The position numbers were made by a program, and so were the translations under genes. Source: Thalassia testudinum (Eukaryota; Streptophyta; Magnoliopsida; Alismatales; Hydrocharitaceae). From it: DNA of 64,000 nt. The notes beneath the pieces were generated by a model, which did no database searches, had not been told where the DNA came from, and saw only the letters and a list, made by a program, of their open reading frames with translations. The DNA lies in the NCBI GenBank assembly GCA_037157565.1, contig JAZHRO010000012.1, positions 7,218,501-7,282,500 on the forward strand. The letters are read 5' to 3'. Shown in pieces: positions 62,601-64,000 of this stretch (its first letter is position 1; each line of letters starts with the position of its first letter).

Positions 62601-63895
62601 ATGGTAACTACAACTAATTTTTCAAGGAACTTCATTGTATAAATTCATCACTGAGAAGATGGTTGAAATATCAAGGGGTTCTTATTTTTGTAATGTTTTA
62701 TAGCATAATGAGTGATGGTGGGCGTATGGTTGGAGGTATTAATTGTTTTGGCGAGAAAAAAATTTGGTGACATTTTATTGGTGATGGCATCAAAAAAGGA
62801 GGAAGAATTCTTTCAAAAAAAGAAAAGAGGAAGACATGCAAGGAGATTTAGGATGGTGGGTGGGGATGACCGAGATGTGCCATGGTTGGTGTGGGTACTG
62901 GTGAGAAGAGGGTGATGCGAGAGGTGGGGAGGGAGAGAACTGGGGGAGCTAGGGAGCCCAATCATAGCCATTGGATCCGTGGCTATTCATGGGCCTAATA
63001 AACATTAAAATGGTCAAGTGCCAGCTACAGCAGCTCCCAATTTCTCTACAATTAGAGGACATCAAGCAGAATGAAGTAAAAACATACCTCTTTGCAAGTG
63101 AAGTGAAATCAATCCTTAAAACTAAATAATTTCCCTTTAGGCTTCCTAAATCAAAAGCTTAAATATCAGAGTCAGATTTAATTGGGAGACTTGCTCAGGG
63201 GCCTACCCATATGTGTTTTAAGAGGGACGGTCCCTGAAATCACCATAATCTAGTATGACCGTCAAATGAGATTTTTATCGATGTTTCATTTTTACAGAAA
63301 TTATGATTTTGTATTTTGTTGCTATTTAATTATATGATAAACACCATTTTCCCTAACTTTTTACTGTCTTCGATATCAAATGATGCTGATTCCATTTTTG
63401 GTGTTGCATATAGCTTCCATATGTTGGCCTCCCACTGCTGCTTTCTATTTCATTGGTTTTCCTAGCCATTTAAGTATGCTTTGTTTTACAAAAAGAAGAA
63501 GTCAACTTGCCGTTGGCCAATAAATGAAGCTTCTGCTCATGCTTGCGGCAGGACTACGACCAGATATCTTCTTGCTTACAGAAGCTGATATTGCGGGTTC
63601 CAAATCTCGGATGACTTCAGCTTCCTCGCTGAAGGATTCTTGTCTCCGTGCTGCATCAGACTCCGGTATTGATGCTTTTGACCTTGGCATGGTTACACAC
63701 AAACAGGTCATCAAACTACGAGACCTACCAGAGAAGAGATCAACGTTAATTGGCTTTGAAACTGAGCCAATTGTTGATTCACTGAGGGCTGCAAGCCGGT
63801 TGCTTGAGCTTAGGTCTGAAAACGGTGATGGCCTCATTGTTGTCACCGGCTCTTTTTATATTGTTTCTTCTGTATTAGCTGCCATCCGCAGGTAA
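11575..63895 (+). CDS. DHFS: Dihydrofolate synthetase gene (exons with giant introns), 5' end outside window
   Basis: Plant dihydrofolate synthetase joins glutamate to dihydropteroate (ATP-dependent, EC 6.3.2.12), normally in mitochondria. The translated exons give FolC/Mur-ligase blocks in order: [15 protein letters not shown], the stretch [21 protein letters not shown] followed by VIGGPF, the GEHQLQNA block, LIDGAHT, and a C-terminal block ending [13 protein letters not shown]. The GGARDATNV version is what I expect for DHFS; folylpolyglutamate synthases usually read GGRFDATNV. All clear exons have AG acceptors and GT donors, and their phases join without a frameshift. The N-terminal P-loop exons are not in the window, so they lie left of base 1. 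The gene spans more than 52 kb here, with introns of 43.4 kb and 6.9 kb filled with transposons. Joins are by eye; no cDNA was available. Confidence 0.9.
11705..11767 (+). CDS. DHFS: DHFS exon (VFTALTF block)
   Basis: 63 bases, phase 0 in and out, acceptor ctttcag and donor gtaagt. It encodes [10 protein letters not shown]...VDFAVIE, the segment that in FolC-family proteins precedes the VGLGG loop. It joins in frame to the next exon (GVIE then VGLGG). Confidence 0.85.
12063..12224 (+). CDS. DHFS: DHFS exon ([12 protein letters not shown] block)
   Basis: 162 bases (54 codons), acceptor caacag, donor cca/gttatg. It encodes [28 protein letters not shown] and [12 protein letters not shown]. These are conserved nucleotide- and folate-binding core segments of the FolC family; the E and H of the GEEH stretch lie near the metal/ATP site in characterised members. 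The donor gttatg is a weak match to consensus, but the phase is right and reading through soon loses homology. Confidence 0.92.
12537..12728 (+). CDS. DHFS: DHFS exon (VIGGPF block)
   Basis: 192 bases (64 codons), acceptor atttgtag, donor gtatgc. It encodes [19 protein letters not shown], then [14 protein letters not shown] and ends TTTKDLPL. This is the linker between the central ATPase core and the C-terminal part of DHFS; the GGPF and SPVVSA pieces fit plant DHFS proteins. No stops. Confidence 0.9.
12833..12932 (+). CDS. DHFS: DHFS exon (GEHQLQNA block), last before the 43 kb intron
   Basis: 100 bases, acceptor tgcag, donor gtatgt. It encodes [20 protein letters not shown] then [13 protein letters not shown] and ends on the first base of a Gly codon. 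GxHQxxNAxxA is a signature of the Mur ligase family in FolC and FPGS proteins. The next exon, which supplies the rest of the Gly codon and [13 protein letters not shown], is 43,410 bases downstream. Confidence 0.9.
13202..13220. repeat. Poly-C tract
   Basis: About 19 consecutive C inside the giant intron. The true length may be uncertain in any assembly. It is followed by a ca-rich and an aaag-rich stretch. Confidence 0.8.
13526..13584. repeat. Short foldback (17 bp arms)
   Basis: Arm 13526-13542 (atttactctcattgaac) and arm 13568-13584 (gttcaataagagtaaat) are inverted with one mismatch, a G-T wobble in RNA. The loop is 25 bases. It probably belongs to a MITE-like repeat that begins near 13405 (gagtaaattacagaagg). 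No target duplication was defined. Confidence 0.55.
14322..14373 (+). mobile_element. Tiny retroposon insertion: 24 bp with poly(A), 14 bp duplications
   Basis: Sequence gaatccaaatcaat occurs at 14322-14335 and again at 14360-14373. Between them are only 24 bases: attcttttc followed by 15 A. This is what target-primed reverse transcription leaves when a LINE is truncated almost to its tail. A simple tandem duplication with A-run growth is the alternative. Confidence 0.5.
14757..15720 (+). pseudogene. LINE-2 ORF1 remnant with CCHC zinc knuckles
   Basis: Reads CFRCRS-stop-GHFMRDY then [16 protein letters not shown] (about 14762-14860), two CxxCxxxxH knuckle cores of the plant L1 ORF1 type, each lacking its final Cys. 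It continues [14 protein letters not shown] to 15031 and, past the hAT element, at 15657 (VATMRGL). ORF1 binds element RNA. An in-frame stop shows it is dead. Confidence 0.65.
15032..15648. mobile_element. hAT-like element inside LINE-2 (TAGAGATGCAA termini)
   Basis: Left end tggggatgcaagttttgg and right end gtttgcatctcta are inverted. The reverse of the right end, tagagatgcaaac, fits a hAT terminus (YARNG). Flanks attgttgc (15024-15031) and gtcgttgc (15649-15656) match at 6 of 8 bases, as an aged 8 bp duplication would. It has repeated gggtatgggtatggg units near both ends and no transposase. Confidence 0.65.
15736..17610 (+). pseudogene. LINE-2 reverse transcriptase and zf-RVT remnant
   Basis: RT motifs: [28 protein letters not shown] (15825-15965), then [16 protein letters not shown] (about 16055-16105), [16 protein letters not shown], and [10 protein letters not shown]...FKPP (16600-16810). 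The C-terminal part has [12 protein letters not shown] and [16 protein letters not shown] (17390-17550). The active-site area near 16395 (YADTSF) is degraded. Stops and shifts throughout. Confidence 0.8.
17968..18240. other. Intronic gap between LINE-2 and LINE-3
   Basis: AT-rich with a repeated segment (aggaatttctttttaatattac and a near copy at 18096-18175). No gene or clear mobile element border. Confidence 0.4.
18257..19310 (+). pseudogene. LINE-3 ORF1 remnant with CCHC zinc knuckles
   Basis: [15 protein letters not shown] then [14 protein letters not shown] gives two knuckle-like cores as in plant L1 ORF1. The second is CxxYxxxxHxxxxC, missing one Cys. The downstream frame (18974-19306) is open and acidic/Ser-rich as expected for the ORF1 tail. 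Stops separate the pieces. Confidence 0.65.
19795..20545 (+). pseudogene. LINE-3 endonuclease remnant
   Basis: Starts VHSWNV-stop-GLHDSS (19797-19840), the degraded form of SWNVRGL. At 20190-20340 it reads [20 protein letters not shown] and [17 protein letters not shown], which parallels the GDFN... and G..FTW motifs of L1 endonucleases. Frames are broken between these blocks. Confidence 0.7.
20600..22660 (+). pseudogene. LINE-3 reverse transcriptase remnant
   Basis: Key motifs: [17 protein letters not shown] (21215-21270), GVRQGCPLF (about 21640-21670), and an intact active site YVDDT at 21786-21800 ([11 protein letters not shown]). Then [16 protein letters not shown] and [17 protein letters not shown] (22060-22120). 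Stops and frameshifts separate the blocks, so the polypeptide is not made even though the catalytic motif survives. Confidence 0.8.
22715..22846 (-). repeat. Copia A 3' LTR
   Basis: Begins agttgaagaaaatgag and ends tgtaaca (TGTTACA at the element start). It contains ctctttatatagag, whose reverse carries a TATATAAAGAG promoter core in element sense. Confidence 0.85.
22854..26981 (-). pseudogene. Copia A gag-pol remnant
   Basis: On the minus strand the polyprotein starts at about 26981 (MASSSLEIG). It then has a gag segment ([20 protein letters not shown] near 26870-26810) and a knuckle region near 26260. Protease motif DSSASDH is at about 25999-26019; integrase C-terminal core [10 protein letters not shown] at about 24940. 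RT active site YVDD is intact at 23794-23805, followed by [14 protein letters not shown]. RNase H ends with [20 protein letters not shown] and MVDIYALA at 22855. Several stops and shifts; order gag-PR-IN-RT-RH is that of Ty1/copia. Confidence 0.85.
27007..27149 (-). repeat. Copia B 3' LTR
   Basis: Begins agttgaagaaaatgac, ends acttaaca. It carries a ctttatatagag TATA-like core (minus sense). The polypurine tract follows at 27150-27162. Confidence 0.88.
27154..31321 (-). pseudogene. Copia B gag-pol remnant
   Basis: Minus strand: gag start near 31321 and a zinc knuckle [14 protein letters not shown] at about 30565-30525 (all CCHC ligands present). The protease region follows at 30118-30320 ([14 protein letters not shown]). 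The integrase core 29544-29059 has [14 protein letters not shown] and [10 protein letters not shown]. The RT active site reads HVDD at 28063-28074 instead of YVDD. RNase H ends [19 protein letters not shown] and MVSIYAPA. Stops and shifts throughout. Confidence 0.85.
31366..31503 (-). repeat. Repeated leader motif of copia B (ggggaatacacacccc)
   Basis: Four copies of a 16-20 base motif in the region between gag and the primer-binding site: near 31366 (agggaatacacacctc), 31397, 31449 and 31480. The best form has GGGG and CCCC ends able to pair. Copia A has the same motif at 32131-32243. A role in leader structure or packaging is only a guess. Confidence 0.7.
31946..32088 (-). repeat. Copia B 5' LTR
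   Basis: Begins agttcaagaaaatgat, ends actcaaca, same length as its partner. The primer-binding site lies immediately left. Confidence 0.88.
32131..32243 (-). repeat. Repeated leader motif of copia A (ggggaatacacacccc)
   Basis: Three copies (near 32131 degraded, 32193 and 32224) in the leader between the copia B insertion and the primer-binding site. The same motif recurs in copia B, and the spacing is irregular (about 30-60 bases). Confidence 0.65.
32581..32717 (-). repeat. Copia A 5' LTR with adjoining primer-binding site
   Basis: Begins agtcgaagaaaatgag and ends cgtaaca. The bases just left of it (ggctctgatacca) are complementary to the 3' end of initiator Met tRNA. It includes the TATA-like core at 32629-32643. 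Confidence 0.85.
33300..34800 (+). other. LINE-4 5' region, possible ORF1 remnant
   Basis: Lies before the endonuclease of LINE-4, where ORF1 belongs. Open frames at 33493-33690, 33681-33917 and 33927-34235 are broken, and I see no zinc knuckle or RNA-binding motif. Position only. Confidence 0.3.
35376..35825 (-). repeat. Family T copy 2, 3' LTR
   Basis: Begins tgtgaagaatggcgcaacg, ends cattcttcact. Matches the right LTR along its length. It includes a (ga)n tract at 35457-35474. Confidence 0.85.
36662..36898 (-). pseudogene. gag fragment of family T copy 2
   Basis: Open frame starting [20 protein letters not shown], then [20 protein letters not shown] and a Lys-rich end. The K.G.NY..WA segment is the N-terminal copia gag (retrotran_gag/UBN2-like) signature. 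No knuckle, protease or RT follows in the element. Confidence 0.75.
37067..37521 (-). repeat. Family T copy 2, 5' LTR
   Basis: Begins tgtaaagaatggcgcaatg, ends cattcttcaca. The primer-binding site abuts on the left. Confidence 0.85.
38473..38647 (+). repeat. 5' LTR of the gene-carrying element
   Basis: Starts tgttaggaaataaatcaaat and ends tttttccaca. It contains the promoter-like ctctataaaaagagggc. Confidence 0.82.
38979..39310 (+). pseudogene. Captured fragment of an SMP-30/gluconolactonase-like gene
   Basis: In one frame it reads [20 protein letters not shown] then RRFLVSTF; after a shift [17 protein letters not shown]; after another shift [20 protein letters not shown] recognise the pattern GW.REC..WD...RFLVSTF...LG.AVD..RGRLLVVYAD from plant SMP-30/strictosidine-synthase-like proteins. 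A 50 bp imperfect tandem duplication (39132-39181, 39182-39231) causes one shift. It lies entirely inside an LTR element, is GC-rich unlike its neighbours, and is not a working gene. The family name is from memory of the motif and needs a search. Confidence 0.6.
39413..39440. repeat. (CT)n microsatellite
   Basis: About 14 CT units in the interior of the element at 38473. Confidence 0.85.
39801..39978 (+). repeat. 3' LTR of the gene-carrying element
   Basis: Starts tgctaggaaataaatcaaat, ends tttttccaca. Contains tctatataaagagggc, a TATA-box-like core. Confidence 0.82.
40779..40796. repeat. Poly-T tract in LINE-4
   Basis: About 18 T inside the LINE frame, read as a Phe run between LLQ and LFQG; translation similarity continues on both sides, so it is an expanded homopolymer and not an insertion tail. 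Confidence 0.75.
40881..41420. other. Unidentified 0.5 kb insertion within LINE-4
   Basis: LINE similarity stops near 40880 ([16 protein letters not shown]) and resumes near 41420 ([20 protein letters not shown]), while the LINE family needs only a few residues between these. I found no terminal repeats or duplications. Confidence 0.4.
41417..41770 (+). pseudogene. LINE-4 C-terminal domain, part 1
   Basis: Open frame [20 protein letters not shown] through [20 protein letters not shown], then [18 protein letters not shown] up to the copia C border. This is the region before the zf-RVT zinc-binding block of plant LINE ORF2. Confidence 0.75.
41774..41914 (+). repeat. Copia C 5' LTR
   Basis: Starts tgtgagtgcatattttatg, ends ccgttcaca; followed at once by the primer-binding site. 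Confidence 0.82.
42241..42396 (-). repeat. Copia D 3' LTR
   Basis: Begins agtggaataaaatgaaatg, ends gggtataaca; contains caatgtatagagg. Confidence 0.83.
42440..45110 (-). pseudogene. Copia D pol remnant (integrase C-terminus, RT, RNase H)
   Basis: Integrase 44961-44470: [19 protein letters not shown], then [26 protein letters not shown] (43710-43670), and the active site reads YVND at 43335-43346 instead of [20 protein letters not shown] follows. RNase [18 protein letters not shown] near 42860-42810 and [13 protein letters not shown]. Many stops. Confidence 0.83.
45114..45271 (-). repeat. Copia E 3' LTR
   Basis: Begins agtcaaaggaaacaaatg, ends cttgtaaca. TATA-like ctctttatatagagag in minus sense. 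It is followed by a C-run (polypurine tract in element sense). Confidence 0.87.
45300..49452 (-). pseudogene. Copia E gag-pol remnant
   Basis: gag 49379-49098: [34 protein letters not shown] knuckle-like region with changes is near 48720. Protease/pre-integrase 48362-48003: [24 protein letters not shown] block and [14 protein letters not shown]. Integrase: [11 protein letters not shown] (47930), [55 protein letters not shown] (46600), [20 protein letters not shown], and an intact YVDD at 46221-46232. RNase [12 protein letters not shown] near 45640 and [10 protein letters not shown]. Several stops between the blocks. Confidence 0.85.
49902..50053 (-). repeat. Copia E 5' LTR
   Basis: Begins agtcaaaggaaacaaatg, ends cttacaaca. 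Shorter than its partner by a few bases in the accaac and gagagttc regions. Confidence 0.87.
50059..50740 (-). pseudogene. Copia D protease and pre-integrase remnant
   Basis: The part of copia D on the far side of copia [21 protein letters not shown] and [19 protein letters not shown] (50400-50270), the segment between protease and integrase. It ends near 50136 with [10 protein letters not shown] (compare W H.RLGH.S). The frame joins the 45110 side across copia E. Confidence 0.75.
51292..51447 (-). repeat. Copia D 5' LTR
   Basis: Begins agtggaataaaatgtaatg, ends ggggtacaacc; contains caatatatagagg as a TATA-like core (minus sense). Confidence 0.83.
51750..54775 (+). pseudogene. Copia C pol remnant (protease, integrase, RT, RNase H)
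   Basis: Protease motif DFGASIH is at 51768-51788 (expected DSGAS.H). It is followed by VKVVNGS and [20 protein letters not shown], then the pre-integrase block HQRLGHPS (about 52150) and CDIWGPA (52343-52363). RT has [12 protein letters not shown] (53550-53590), an intact YVDD at 53821-53832 and [10 protein letters not shown]. RNase H ends near 54770 (EDVYAPT). Stops are frequent. Between the primer-binding site and the protease only about 0.6 kb of own sequence remains, so gag is mostly deleted. Confidence 0.8.
54779..54924 (+). repeat. Copia C 3' LTR
   Basis: Starts tttgagcgcatattttata, ends ccattcaca; contains ctcatataaaagagac, a TATA-like core. Confidence 0.82.
54925..55335 (+). pseudogene. 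LINE-4 zf-RVT domain and 3' end
   Basis: Reads [20 protein letters not shown] then [20 protein letters not shown], with the Cys/His pattern CxLC...H.F..C of the zf-RVT domain. It continues the frame cut at 41770. A tail ttctctcaaaagaaaaaaaaaa ends it at about 55331. Confidence 0.8.
55336..56150 (+). mobile_element. LINE-5: 3' remnant of an L1-type element
   Basis: Begins right after the LINE-4 poly(A), so LINE-4 probably inserted into it. Reads [20 protein letters not shown] and [15 protein letters not shown], then [14 protein letters not shown] (55400-55640). After a minus-strand insertion it continues at 55940 with [19 protein letters not shown] (about 56010-56070), as in the LINE C-terminus. 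It ends near an A-rich tract at 56152-56158. It may be the missing 3' part of LINE-3. Confidence 0.7.
55658..55929 (-). mobile_element. 5'-truncated LINE insertion with 10 bp target duplications
   Basis: AGTATCTTGA at 55648-55657 and 55930-55939 flanks 272 bases that begin with a T-rich tail on the + strand, i.e. poly(A) of a minus-strand copy. The minus strand reads [20 protein letters not shown], the last coding part of a LINE. A dead-on-arrival copy. Confidence 0.85.
56343..56474 (+). CDS. DHFS: DHFS exon (SIRAGLEKT...LIDG)
   Basis: 132 bases, acceptor gtgctag, donor gtcagt. It completes a Gly codon and reads [15 protein letters not shown], then LPGRGQFL and SGVSVLIDG. FolC-family members carry I..GL...WPGR and then a LIDGAHN/T motif in the C-terminal domain; this exon ends inside that motif, and the Ala codon is finished by the next exon. 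The first two bases join the single base left by 12932, which links the gene across the giant intron. Confidence 0.92.
56549..56680 (+). CDS. DHFS: DHFS exon ([14 protein letters not shown])
   Basis: 132 bases, acceptor tcgcag, donor gtataa. It completes the GAHT motif ([16 protein letters not shown]), which binds ATP/substrate in the C-terminal Rossmann-like domain, and continues [21 protein letters not shown]. It leaves phase 1, matched by the exon at 63552. The 74-base intron before it is normal for plants, unlike its neighbours. Confidence 0.92.
57000..57125 (+). other. Possible captured exon with a signal-peptide-like start
   Basis: Inside the Mutator-like element, after caccaccacca, the + strand reads [20 protein letters not shown] then GTSY: a short start, a Leu-rich core and an Ala/Ser cleavage-like region. 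A second frame just after reads [16 protein letters not shown]. Its GC content contrasts with the AT-rich inverted repeats. I do not recognise the source gene. It could also be chance. Confidence 0.4.
57168..57190. repeat. Poly-G tract
   Basis: A run of about 14 G with one A and further G inside the Mutator-like element, next to the start of its right inverted repeat. Confidence 0.8.
58600..59060 (-). pseudogene. Gypsy RT C-terminal part and start of RNase H
   Basis: Minus strand reads [17 protein letters not shown] where functional copies have YVDDM.VKS...H...L, so the catalytic Asp pair is lost. It then has VNPNKDKV and ALDKCRSFL, and [12 protein letters not shown] matching the thumb/RNase H junction of gypsy elements. 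Stops are frequent. Confidence 0.65.
59113..59480 (-). mobile_element. Copia fragment (3' LTR plus end of RNase H) inside the gypsy element
   Basis: An LTR-like block 59113-59252 (tgtgaaaggaagagttgtc to atgcattcaca) has ctcttttatatgagag as TATA-like core. On its right lies a polypurine tract (taatggagag, minus) and the RNase H end [15 protein letters not shown]. It is cut off near 59480 and has no 5' LTR. Confidence 0.65.
59500..59850 (-). pseudogene. Gypsy RT N-terminal part
   Basis: Minus strand: [14 protein letters not shown], then [25 protein letters not shown] and [16 protein letters not shown]. This matches the gypsy pattern K..G.WR.CVDF.DLNKA.PKD.YPLP.ID. Frames shift inside. Confidence 0.7.
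60500..62430 (-). pseudogene. Gypsy gag/protease region, heavily decayed
   Basis: Minus-strand pieces at 61600-61400 ([29 protein letters not shown]) resemble a gypsy gag capsid segment. Between 61400 and 59850 I see no secure protease motif. The part beyond 61800 may be linker or host DNA. Confidence 0.4.
63552..63895 (+). CDS. DHFS: DHFS C-terminal exon
   Basis: Acceptor gcggcag; it completes a Gly codon and reads [31 protein letters not shown], then [18 protein letters not shown] and TAA at 63893-63895. The VTGSFY(I/L)VS motif is the usual end of FolC/DHFS proteins, so a stop here fits. The last codons (cgcaggtaaat) also make a fair splice donor at 63892, so a short extra exon outside the window cannot be excluded. 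The frame is open over the whole exon. Confidence 0.88.
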
Positions 63896-64000
63896 ATATC
63901 TCGTAAGATTTTCTTTTGCAAGTCCTTGTGCATCCTTCTCTTTTAGTACACGATTGCTCTTCCTTGTGCAAAAAAGATGCAACCAACATATGAGCCATTT

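Larger units (their letters stand above)
56681..63551 (+). other. 6.9 kb DHFS intron
   Basis: Donor gtataa at 56681 and acceptor gcggcag at 63551; phase 1 on both sides. Holds a Mutator-like element, a gypsy remnant and a copia fragment. The stretch 62430-63551 is AT-rich with no ORF or element border that I can see. Confidence 0.85.

Noticed and set aside
1..64000. tRNA, rRNA or known small RNA genes
   Set aside because: I looked for tRNA arm patterns and conserved rRNA segments and saw none. The only tRNA-related sites are retrotransposon primer-binding sites.

Overview
This is a plant nuclear genome window (an angiosperm; large TE-filled introns of this kind occur in, for example, magnoliids and early-diverging eudicots, but the species cannot be fixed from sequence alone). 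It has spliceosomal introns with GT..AG borders, Ty1/copia and Ty3/gypsy retrotransposons, plant L1-type LINEs, hAT and Mutator-like DNA transposons, and no bacterial gene organisation. The only host gene I can support is on the + strand: the middle and end of a nuclear dihydrofolate synthetase (DHFS; FolC/Mur-ligase family, folate synthesis). Its exons lie at 11705-11767, 12063-12224, 12537-12728, 12833-12932, 56343-56474, 56549-56680 and 63552-63895, with a doubtful exon at about 11575. The N-terminal exons lie left of the window.

Layout. 1-11300: the flank or upstream intron, filled by a decayed minus-strand LINE (LINE-1). Into it have inserted a hAT-like element (190-1132), a non-autonomous copia-type LTR element (1365-5376, itself carrying a hAT at 1448-1779 and a 1.9 kb insertion at 3305-5207) and a solo LTR of the same family (7131-7599). 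11575-12932: DHFS exons. 12933-56342: one 43.4 kb intron holding LINE-2 (14532-17951, with a 16 bp target-site duplication and an internal hAT), LINE-3 (about 18250-22714), copia A (22715-32717) with copia B nested in it (27007-32088), and LINE-4 (about 32730-55335). LINE-4 is interrupted by a second member of the non-autonomous LTR family (35376-37521), by a small LTR element carrying a host gene fragment (38473-39978), and by copia C (41774-54924), which contains copia D (42241-51447), which contains copia E (45114-50053). A LINE-5 3' remnant follows at 55336-56150. 56343-56680: two DHFS exons. 56681-63551: a 6.9 kb intron with a Mutator-like element with long inverted repeats (56731-57389) and a decayed minus-strand gypsy element (about 58080-62400) broken by a copia fragment (59113-59480). 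63552-63895: the last or penultimate DHFS exon.

How it fits together. The DHFS exons have open frames and consistent splice phases across the giant intron, so the gene could still be expressed despite more than 50 kb of insertions. None of the transposons has an intact coding region: all show stops, frameshifts or missing domains. No new defence or metabolic gene system is visible. The most interesting items are the element carrying an SMP-30/gluconolactonase-like fragment, the Mutator-like element with a possible captured signal-peptide exon, the five-level nest inside the intron, and repeated short motifs in the leaders of copia A and B.
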